Position numbers and translations under genes: made by a program. From the NCBI GenBank assembly GCA_038380435.1, contig JAWZYU010000034.1:20377404-20441403 (forward strand): a DNA stretch of 64,000 nucleotides. Reading direction: 5' to 3'. Shown piece by piece: positions 55,798-64,000 of this stretch (the stretch's first letter is position 1; each line of letters starts with the position of its first letter). This stretch comes from Ryuthela nishihirai. Lineage: Eukaryota; Arthropoda; Arachnida; Araneae; Heptathelidae. The notes beneath the pieces are model-generated. The model made no database searches and was not told the origin of the DNA. It worked only from the letters and a program-made list of their open reading frames with translations.

Positions 55798-57373
55798 TAT
55801 TACATTATTATGCTCTATTGCAAGCAGTTTCTTGAGAAGTAATTTTTGTTCCATTTATCCACGTTCTTAACACTTTCCTAAAATTTTATTAGAAAATGTC
55901 TCTTCTCAGATTGCAATTGCCAACATCTGCAAACTTACCAGATAAGCTGGAAAACTTGCTCCAAAGCAATTTAATGGAATTGAAGCCAATCCTATGACCA
56001 ATTTTAATCATTTTAATTTTCTTTGTATATTCCAAAAGTGTATCGTATCACCAGCCTTATCAATAGCTCTATTATGGAAATTCAGATAGGACTCAAAATT
56101 ACTTTATTGCATTTATACAAGGTAATTACCAAGTAGCTTTACAGCCCAACATGCATTAATTAGTTTATTTGTCACATGGAAACAAAACACATGAAAATAA
56201 ATGGAATTACATCGACAGCTTACATTGGCATAGTTTGATGGCTACATTTGTTGTCAGAACTCTTTAAACACTTCTTTAATATACTGATTACTAGATAAAA
56301 ATATACGAAAAACACTCCCCCCCACAACAAATTAGTTGCTAAATTCGTGAAGGCAACTTCTGCCAGTATCCAGTTTAAACAAAATATGTTGCTAGTACAA
56401 GCCCCCGCCCACAATTCCCCACCAAAAAAATATAGGAAGGTGGGAAAAAATGAGTTTTATAAATTTTGTGGACATTAATTTTAATTTCAATGATGATTTT
56501 GATAATGATGATGAGCCTAAGTCCACGAGGTAGAAACTGAAATATCATTCGGATTTCTCTTAATCGATAACAATAACGTATTTTGCTGGCGCCAAATGAT
56601 TGGGACATTCCACTGCGCATTTGCATGCATGCATGCATGAATCAGCTAATGCACATCCGTAAAGTTTTCAATGGCAAATTCATGATCTGGTGACGTGGCT
56701 CGAGCAATCCACGCAAATGCAAACTGACAAGTCTTTCATTAGTTCACAACTGTTGTCATTTCTCATTACCTGTTGTACGTAAGTCAGAGTTTTTAAATCA
56801 GGACATTGGATCAATTATAACAACTCCTTAAGTGACCTCCTCGTTCAACAGCCCTAACTCGATTTGTTCCCTTTCTGCAGTATTCGATAGAAAATGCAAT
56901 TTATCATTTGCTACTAGTATAATCCATCACATATCATATGACAAGATTTCTTTTCAGTCTAGAAAAGTCGCATCTTGCTGCCGATCCAAAATACATTTTA
57001 TTAAGATATCGTCAATAAGATTGCATTACAATGCTCAGAACACAATTTTAGCAAAAAAAATTGTTACACACGACAATTTTTTTACTATAGGAATATACTA
57101 TTATCAATTTAGGAAAGATTTATTCTAAATAGTGTCCTTTAACAATCTGACACTGCTACTTCACAATATGAGTGAGGTGCCTACCCTGAAAATTTTAAGT
57201 AGGCAAAGTATATTTTACCCACCTACGAATTTTGGATTTGATTTTAACTTACAGAAAAACGACTTCTGTATTTAATTTCCATTGAAAATCAGAATTGATT
57301 CAGAACATTTCAAACGAAATCGTAGCTTTAAAATAGGAAAATGAACTAATTTCCTGCTATATGCAGCTAATTA
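55798..57373. other. Intergenic spacer
   Basis: No gene recognised. A (TGCA)n run is at about 56621-56638. Frames on either strand lack motifs. Confidence 0.4.
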
Positions 57374-57494
57374 CAGGTAAATCCCGTTAAAACGCGATTC
57401 CGCTTATAACGCAATGCAAGTGTAACTCTCGTTTACTTTGATGAATAAACGTAATTTTTCACTCAAGAACTACATATTTGATTCCTTGTGTAGT

Positions 57495-58874
57495 GGGGCG
57501 GCTCAGTCGGTAGCGCGCCAGGCTCGTAATCTGTAATTCCCAGGTTTGAGTCCCAGCTGAGTCAGCATTGAGATTTATCTCCGCAAAATTCCCCGCCCTG
57601 CCCATGGTCAGTAGGGGACACCGATGGGCATGGAAAGGCCGCAGTCCGTCGGATGGGACGTTAAGCCGTGGCCCCGTGTGCGGGAGAGCCATACCCTGTG
57701 CACGTTAAAGAACACACTGGATGGCCTTGACGGGAGCCTACCATCTGTCTCCCAACAGCTGTTCCAGTGGGTTCCCTCCCCAACCTTCTCTGAGCCTTCG
57801 GGGTCCTTGAGACCAGGCCATTTAGCCCATGGTGTGCAAAAAAGTGCCGCTCAGAGGTAAAACAACCCAACGTTAAAGAACACACTGGATGGCCTTCACG
57901 GGAGGCTACCATCTGTCTCCCAACAGCTGTTCCAGTGGGTCCCCTCCCCCAACCTTCTCTGAGCCTTTGGGGTCCATGTGACCTGGCCATTTAGCCCATG
58001 GTGTGCAAAAAATGCCGCTCAGAGGTAAAACAACCCAACGTTAAAGAGCACGCTGGATGGCCTTGACGGGAGGCTACATGTCTCCCAACAGCTGTTCCAG
58101 TGGGTCCCCTCCCCCAACCTTCTCTGAGCCTTCGGGGTCCATGCGACCTGGCCATTTAGCCCATGGTGTGCAAAAAAGTGCCGCTCAGAGGTAAAACAAC
58201 CCAACGTTAAAGAACACGCTGGATGGCCTTGACGGGAGGCTACATGTCTCCCAACAGCTGTTCCAGTGGGTCCCCTCCCCCAACCTTCTCTGAGCCTTCG
58301 GGGTCCATGTGACCTGGCCATTTAGCCCATGGTGTGCAAAAAATGCCGCTCAGAGGTAAAACAACCCAACGTTAAAGAGCACGCTGGATGGCCTTGACGG
58401 GAGGCTACATGTCTCCCAACAGCTGTTCCAGTGGGTCCCCTCCCCCAACCTTCTCTGAGCCTTCGGGGTCCATGCGACCTGGCCATTTAGCCCATGGTGT
58501 GCAAAAAAGTGCCGCTCAGAGGTAAAACAACCCAACGTTAAAGAACACGCTGGATGGCCTTGACGGGAGGCTACATGTCTCCCAACAGCTGTTCCAGTGG
58601 GTCCCCTCCCCCAACCTTCTCTGAGCCTTCGGGGTCCATGTGACCTGGCCATTTAGCCCATGGTGTGCAAAAAAGTGCCGCTCAGAGGTAAAACAAGCCA
58701 ATGTTAAAGAACACGCTGGATGGCCTTCACGGGAAGCTACCATCTGTCTCCCAACAGCTGTTCCAGTGCGTCCCCTCCCCCAACCTTCTCTGAGCCTTCG
58801 GGATCCATGTGACCTGGCCATTTAGCCCATGATGTGTAAAAAAGTGCCACTCAGAGGTAAAACAACCCAACCCA
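57495..58874 (+). mobile_element. SINE family A with 3' half amplified into a tandem array
   Basis: It starts with a full head (GGGGCGGCTCAGTCGGTAGC) and body, and continues to the normal 3' end at about 57871. The 3' half from GTTAAAGAACAC onward is then repeated. The 8-bp sequence TGTGTAGT occurs immediately before the head (57487-57494) and after the array (58875-58882), so the whole 1,380 bp lies inside one target-site duplication. Confidence 0.93.
57704..58871 (+). repeat. Tandem array of seven 165-168-bp units born from a SINE
   Basis: Units start at 57704, 57872, 58040, 58206, 58371, 58537 and 58703, each with GTTAAAGA(A/G)CAC and ending GGTAAAACAA(C/G)CCAA. Units 3-6 share a 3-bp deletion (CTACATGTCTCCC in place of CTACCATCTGTCTCCC). 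Units 3 and 5 share GAGCACGC and CATGCGACC; units 4 and 6 share GAACACGC and CATGTGACC. So 58040-58370 and 58371-58702 form two copies of a 331-bp dimer, differing by one base as far as I can see. This is a satellite in its first stage. Confidence 0.93.
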
Positions 58875-58882
58875 TGTGTAGT

Positions 58883-59603
58883 ATTGTGTACATGTTGGCG
58901 ATATGTCAATTTAAAAACACGAACGTAACTACCAATACAACCACGTGGAAAGCTAAAAATGGCAACAAAATGTGTTTATCGTACAAACTATATGTGGTTT
59001 TAAATACTTTATCGTACATCAAGGCATAATTGAAACAATGCAAAATATATTAATTTAATTTTCCATGCAGTAATTGTTTACTTTATTTTTCCGGTTTTCC
59101 GTGAATCCTAATCATTCTATTCCAAATTATAGCGCGCCAAAAAGCGGCAAAGTTGACCAAAGTTTGAATGATAAAAATGGCTTGAATTTTTGATAACCCG
59201 ATTGCACTTATATTGCGATGCGATTCTTTGGACTCCCAGCACTGCGTTATAACGAGATTTGTCTGTATCAGAGGTGCAACTATCTCACTCAAGCTGTGAT
59301 AGAAGAAAAAAAAACTCGATTTGATATTTTGCAAGATTTCAACGTTTATTCTGTTCATAGTTCGCATTATTGCTTAAAATACTATTTTTCTCATTTCGTA
59401 GAACTTGGGTAAAATAAAAATTATTATTCAAATGTCTTGTTCCTATGAGGGCCTGAACACTAAGAGTGCGTGCCCCTCACCTGTCCCGTTATGGTTGACA
59501 AATCGTGTACGCTAATAGATGGTATCATCATGGATTGGCAAAGCTTTGGTTGGAAGCTTATACAAGTTGTTGAAATCTCTATATAAATTCTACCCATTCA
59601 CGA
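58883..59603. other. Remainder of the pogo MITE and spacer
   Basis: 58883-59265 is the right part of the pogo MITE. Beyond it nothing is recognised. Confidence 0.5.
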
Positions 59604-59989
59604 GGGGCGGGGGTGGCTCAGTCGGTAGCGTGCCAAGCTCGTAATCTGCAGTTCCCAGGTTTGAGTCTCAGCTTGGTCGGCGTTGATTTATCTTCGCAAA
59701 ATTCCCTGCCCTGCCCACGGTCAGTAGGGGACACCGATGGGCTTGGAAAGGCCGTCGTCCTTCGAATGGGACGTTAAGACGTGGCCCGGTGTGCGGGAGA
59801 GCCATACCCTGTGCACGTTAAAGAACACGCTGGATAGCCTTGACGGGAAGCTGCCATCTGTCTCCCAACAGCTGTTCCAGTGGGTCCCCTCCCCCAACCT
59901 TCTCTGAGCCTTCGGGGTCCACGTGACCTGACCATTTAGCCCGTGGTGTGCAAAAAAGTGCCGCTCAGAGGTAAAACGACAACCAACCA
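59604..59989 (+). mobile_element. SINE family A, full length, plus strand, with 12-bp TSD
   Basis: ACCCATTCACGA is repeated exactly at 59592-59603 and 59990-60001. The head GGTGGCTCAGTCGGTAGCGT, loop CTCGTAA and box B AGGTTTGAGTCTCAGCTT are present. The body contains GGGACACCGATGGGCTTGG and GGGACGTTAAGACGTGGC, and the 3' end is GTAAAACGACAACCAACC. It is one of the youngest copies in the window and the best type sequence for the family (386 bp). Confidence 0.95.
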
Positions 59990-60001
59990 ACCCATTCACG
60001 A

Positions 60002-60689
60002 TTTTTGGAATTTGCACGCCTCTGATAATATATTTTATACTTTAGACAGTTTCTGTATGTTTGACTCCTCCTAGGTGACAGGACCACCAAATTTCGCCCA
60101 CAACTTCATTTCACCATAACTTAGTGCACTGCAAAGTTTCCGACTTCAAAAATTGTCCACGAAAAGACTAATTCTGTACATCGATTACTTACTATTCCAT
60201 TCATAACGCAGGGGCCAGATATTTTGGACACTTGCAGTGGTTTAATTCCGATTTCGTTGATTTGGAAACACTACAGCTAGGAAAGCGATCTCTAAACCTT
60301 ATACAGGAAGATACAAGTGGGACCACCACACCAGTTTGAGGCAGATAGGTCAAGTACTTGCGGAATTACATGAAGCGTAAAACTTCTTCCACCAATGCAT
60401 CACCAAAGACAACAAATGTCATACAAAGAAAAAGAACTAAATTTATAACGTGTGAAACGAAATTGATTTTATTTTCTTTACGTTAGCCTCGGCATTAGAA
60501 ATTATCAGAAAAAAGAAAGAAAACGATGGGAAAATAGAAAAACAAAAATTTGATTACTAACAGAATCATTCTCAACAGCGATAATGTGTAACTCCTTTAA
60601 AAGCAGAAGACAAACAGTTCGATATCCTGTAATCAGGTCATATGCGTCATGCATACTAAAAATACATGAGAATTACCATAAAGAGTAAC
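60002..60689. other. Intergenic spacer
   Basis: Moderate GC, no element or gene recognised. 60070-60370 has a repeat-like composition but no known end. Confidence 0.35.
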
Positions 60690-60890
60690 TACAGTTGCAT
60701 ATATATTCTAGCCATACATTTTAAAAGTTTATAATTCCATTTGTTAATCTAAGTTCTGTAAATGGACTACATAGATTGATCCAATCTCTCCCTATGCAAG
60801 ATTCTGCTTAAAAGTGATTGAGGTCTGCATTGTCTAACCTCATTAGTCCTCCTTGTCATTCTCTATAATAGTCGTTGGCAACCTTTTATT
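60690..60890 (-). mobile_element. LINE family L1 C-terminal scrap, minus strand
   Basis: Faint match to the CWFGHV to linker region (CCAATCTCTCCCTATGCAAG, then TGCTTAAAAG, then CTAACCTCATTAGT). Very old. Confidence 0.55.
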
Positions 60891-61351
60891 AGTGGTGGAC
60901 CAGACAAGAAAGAATACATAAAATGCTCAATCAGTTCCCAAATTTGAAAAGACTTCAAGACCAGCTACTACGTAAAAATGTGACGACATATCGGAGTAAA
61001 CATCTACTGCTTTAGCATTACTTTATACCCCCAAATACTTTTTATTAAATCCAATTTTCTATAAGATATTAAAGGTCTAATTAAGAGAATTGATTGAATT
61101 TTACTCTAAAAACAAGAAATTAATTTTCATTAGAAAAAAAAAACTTTTACCTTTCAACTTTATTTTTCCATTAAATTCCTTTTTTAAGTTTTTTCTTTGC
61201 ATGTTTCAACCATTAAAGATGTCAAAGATAAAATGTGTAACGTATATTTTAAATACTTTTGCAAGTATTTTTAGTAAACCTTTTCAATAATTCTTAATAG
61301 TAGTAACGCTCCATTGTTAGGATTAAAAATATTTTATCGCTCTTGTGAGCC

Positions 61352-61440
61352 ATCCCGCTGATGAGTGGTTAGCATGCTTGGCTACTGATCGAAGGGACCT
61401 GGTTTTGAGACCTTAGTAGAGCGTAGATCGGTAAATGATT
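61352..61440 (+). mobile_element. SINE family B head, plus strand
   Basis: TGATGAGTGGTTAGCATGCT, then GGCTACTGATCGAAGGGACC and a decayed B box (TGGTTTTGAGACC). The body is lost or replaced. Confidence 0.75.
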
Positions 61441-61714
61441 ATCAGAGTACCAGGTACCACTAACCTCTTCCATCTGAACATGTGCCTAGTTGGCATCAGT
61501 GTAAACACAAATAAAAATTTAAACCACCAGTGGTGGGCCCGAAGGGCAATAAAAATCAATATAAAAGTTGTAAGGGTGCACAAGAGACCTAAAATGGATG
61601 ACTATCTTTGCTGAAAGCCATCATTTTAGGCCTCTTGTAACTATTCATGACATCATGGTTGTAGTCAAGCAAGCAGGATATGATTTCATGTGGATTGCTT
61701 TGAACTGACTCAAA

Positions 61715-61975
61715 AAAGCCATGTGAAACTTAATACGAGTAAATATGGTCGATGCCCAGATCTTTATGGATTTGTCTGTTAGTTACAAACCATGGGGCAT
61801 CGACCGCACATCTCAAGATCTTGTTCTGCAAGACCTTAATCTTGTGGATATTGGTAGTAGTGTTCCCCCAAATAGGGGAAGCACATATGATGGGACGTAT
61901 GACCATGTCATATAGCAAAAGCTTGTGGTCAATGGACAAGACGGAATTTCGTCTGAGAAGAGGTCCCAGCTGACA
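61715..61975 (-). mobile_element. jockey-type LINE reverse transcriptase C-terminal fragment
   Basis: Minus-strand frame: HKLLLYDMVIRPIICASPIW, GNTTTNIHKIKVLQNKILRC and DAPWFVTNRQIHKDLGIDHI. The VLQNKxLRxxxxAPWxVxNxxIHxDL pattern is characteristic of the C-terminal region of jockey-clade reverse transcriptases. It has no relation to LINE L1 or L2 seen elsewhere in the window, so it is a third LINE type. Confidence 0.85.
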
Positions 61976-61984
61976 TCTGATTGA

Positions 61985-62130
61985 GCCCGAGAAAAAGCAT
62001 GGATATTTGTGTCTTTCTGCTAAGGATTCGCCTTCATCACAGATCTTCCTTATGGCGTATTAAATTGATAGCTCCTGTTAGACCTCTGTGGCAAAAGCAG
62101 TTGCTTATTGTGTAGTTATTGTACATATAT
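61985..62130 (+). mobile_element. SINE family B 3' portion, plus strand
   Basis: AGCATGGATATTTGTGTCTT, CTGTTAGACCTCTGTGGCAA and AGCAGTTGCTTATTG match the body and 3' part of the family. Confidence 0.72.
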
Positions 62131-62690
62131 TTTATGCTCTTGTGATATCCCAATGAGGATATATAACCTTGAGGGCTTGAATAATGCATATGTTCTAAAT
62201 AAGTCCCTGAAAATAAGACTCAAAGACTTCATCTTCCCCATTAAACTTAAGCATGTAAATCACCCCATTCCCACTGGAAGTTTATGGGTACTACAACATA
62301 TTAATACTGGTAGCATGTAAAAAGAATTTTTCAACTCCAAATACTATTCAAAATGACATAAACTTGTTTCTAATTGGCAAAACTGTGTAGATTCTGATGG
62401 TTTTATTTTAACAATATAAGATCAGTTATGAATTATTGAAGTTGAGGTTTAATTATCTTTGACGTCTTTAATGGTTGAAACATGCAAAGAAAAAGTTTAA
62501 AAAAGGAATTTATTTAAAAATAAAGTTTAAAGGTAAAGGTTTTTTTTTTCTAATGAAAATTAATTTCTTGTTTTTAGAGTAAAATTCAATCAATTCTCTT
62601 AATCAGACCTTTAATATCTTATAGAAAATTGGATTTAATAAAAAGTATTTGGGGATGTAAAGTAATGCTAAAGCAATAGATGTTTATGCA

Positions 62691-63109
62691 CCAACCTAAT
62701 ATATGCACCCTAAGTAGGAAATAAACCAATAACATATCGATAGAGCAATCAATCATCTAAATTCGTATTCACTTCAAAGATAGGGCATCGACTGACCGAC
62801 TCAACAAGACTACTGATGAGCTATCTTCCTTTGAAATGCAAATTTAGTGGCAACTGCACTATCGATATATGTTTATTTTCTACTTTTCAGCATATAGGCA
62901 CTATTTTTATTTTTTTCTTGTCACTAAAAACACCAACTTTCATTTAATACATGACTCATGAACATCGACGAAATTTTTCCTTCCCCTTTTTTTGGAGTCG
63001 CGTTTGAGATAGCACATGGCACTGGAGACATAAGATGCTTTAATTTGGGATATAATTTATTAAAGTCGAGTTTGTTAAAGCCTCCAAAAAAATTTCCATT
63101 TTGTGGGGA
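62691..63109. other. Intergenic spacer
   Basis: Nothing recognised. Confidence 0.35.
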
Positions 63110-63530
63110 GAATGGCGAGGGGACATAATTCGAAGCAGTCTACAACGGTCCTCAATGAGCAGTCCTCATGAGCTTCCATCTGACATGTAACTCGAACTGT
63201 AGGCCCTCGCATTCCGAAGAATATAGTAGAAGAACGACCTTAACATTTTCACTTTTTTTACGAAGAAATCAAGGGAGGTGTATATTTTTATCCCCAACAT
63301 TCTCCACGTCACGTTTTCATTTGACATAAAACTTGTTGCAAAGATGTAGTAGAACAATCGTTTCATACTTTCCCTGTTTTAGGGAAGAAGGGGGGAGTAA
63401 TTTCTATAACCTGTGACGATCCCTACGTCAGCTTTCATTTGATGCATATAGCCCATTACTTTCAGCCCTTGCATTCTAAAGATACACCGAAGCACGTATT
63501 TATGCAAATTGCAGCAACTGCAGGTAAACG
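63110..63530. repeat. Diverged internally repetitive segment
   Basis: Two or three loosely similar stretches: CTTCCATCTGACATGTAACT with CCCTCGCATTCCGAAGA, TTTTCATTTGACATAAAACT with GCAAAGATGTAGTAGAAC, and CTTTCATTTGATGCATATAG with CCCTTGCATTCTAAAGA. A minus-strand frame of 66 codons has no motif. Possibly old tandem duplication. Confidence 0.45.
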
Positions 63531-63589
63531 ACGGTGCGTGTGGTCAAGAAATGGTCTAAATAACACCTGATACTGAGCTTGTTAATGTT

Positions 63590-64000
63590 ATTCTTCTTCT
63601 GATGGGGAAGGCAACGAACTTAATGAGTTTGACATAGGCCAAATTGTAATGGCCAGACGATTGGATCAGAGCATTTCCGAGATGGCAAGGCTTGTGGGGT
63701 GCTCATGGTAATCCGTGGTTAGTACCTTCAAATAATGGTCCGAGGGGGGAAAAACCACGAACTGCCCGGTAAGGTGTGGGCCAATCACAGCTCATCAATC
63801 CTAGAGGTGAGCAAAGGCTATCCCGTATGGTACGAGCTAACAGAAGGAATACTGTGGTGCAACTCGCCTGTAATTTTAATGCTGGTGACGGGAGCAATGT
63901 GTCACAACACACAGTACATCGAACCCTGCTGAAAATAGGGCTGTGTAGCTGCAGCCTGCTCTGAGTGCCCATGCTAACCTCGGTTCACCATCAAAAGTGC
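63590..64000 (+). mobile_element. Tc1-like transposase N-terminus, cut by the window edge
   Basis: Plus-strand remnants: [20 protein letters not shown] and [12 protein letters not shown] (first helix-turn-helix), then INPRGEQRLSRMVRANRRNT, VVQLACNFNAGDGSNVSQHT and VHRTLLKIGL (second DNA-binding half). The frame is broken by stops. The catalytic region would lie beyond position 64000. Confidence 0.88.

Larger units (their letters stand above)
57374..59265. mobile_element. pogo/Tigger-type MITE containing an expanded SINE
   Basis: The left TIR begins CAGGTAAATCCCGTTAAAAC and the right TIR, reverse-complemented, CAGACAAATCTCGTTATAAC, both flanked by TA. The ATCxCGTTAtAACG motif is the pogo/Tigger terminal type. 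Without the SINE insertion the element would be about 510 bp. It has no transposase. Confidence 0.82.
60995..62690. repeat. Long inverted repeat, arms of about 236 bp, 1.2-kb spacer
   Basis: 60995-61230 and 62454-62690 are inverted copies, matching along their whole length with small indels. Shared pieces: CATCTACTGCTTTAGCATTA (left), AAGATATTAAAGGTCTAATT, TTAATTTTCATTAGAAAAAA and GCATGTTTCAACCATTAAAG. No TSD was checked. The spacer contains SINE B and jockey fragments. Confidence 0.88.

Noticed and set aside
57661..58909. Repeated open frames of about 100 codons within the SINE array
   Set aside because: They are by-products of a GC-rich tandem SINE with no stop in some frames; the same peptides occur in every unit.

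Overview
This is AT-rich eukaryotic (animal) DNA, dominated by degraded transposable elements. I found no bacterial-type genes, no rRNA and no intact stand-alone tRNA gene. The only host gene I can support lies on the minus strand. It runs as a chain of small, widely spaced exons from about 52.3 kb down to 6.2 kb and then off the left edge. Its last four exons read as the N-terminal tail of an axonemal dynein heavy chain (DNAH1/3/6/7/12/14-like, single-headed inner-arm type). Key segments are RYWHYVKNEI, VDYVLIDPEERARL, RAPVPW and QCKEARNTLL. Ten exons were read by eye from splice sites, and every junction is phase-compatible. An axonemal dynein implies an animal with motile cilia or flagellated sperm. 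The repeat content (tRNA-SINEs with a conserved body, jockey-like and other non-LTR elements, many Tc1/mariner and pogo/Tigger elements) suggests an invertebrate, perhaps an arthropod or mollusc. I cannot name the species.

Layout. 0-6 kb: SINE, Tc1-like element, hAT remnant and a 640-bp foldback element. 6-18.4 kb: four dynein exons (6208-6333, 10193-10312, 15676-15751, 18177-18366) with LINE, SINE and Tigger debris in the introns. 18.5-22.5 kb: a 5'-truncated LINE (family L2) with ORF1, endonuclease and reverse transcriptase. 22.7-23.3 kb: a LINE 3' end interrupted by a 289-bp insertion that carries a copy of part of the 18.2-kb dynein exon. 23.7-31 kb: a pogo-like TIR pair, the 5' half of another LINE (family L1), a piggyBac-like MITE, three small exons and an inverted SINE pair. 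32.7-37.2 kb: Tc1-like element, foldback element and a LINE copy in twin-priming configuration, then a 200-N assembly gap. 37.4-41.1 kb: a second L2 LINE copy with a Tigger element nested in it. 41.8-52.3 kb: three putative 5' exons of the dynein-linked gene, with Tc1 and mariner copies between them. 52.8-64 kb: SINEs, a Tc1-like element that still shows D, D and E, a pogo MITE hosting a SINE expanded into a tandem array, a 236-bp inverted repeat, a jockey fragment and a Tc1 element cut by the window edge.

Most transposase and reverse transcriptase copies carry frameshifts, stops or lost catalytic residues. The most unusual items are (i) the SINE that became a tandem array inside one target-site duplication, (ii) the retro-insertion or foldback carrying a host dynein exon, and (iii) the putative 20-nt dynein exon lying between pogo-like TIRs. 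All boundaries, phases and family assignments were read by eye and no alignment was run.
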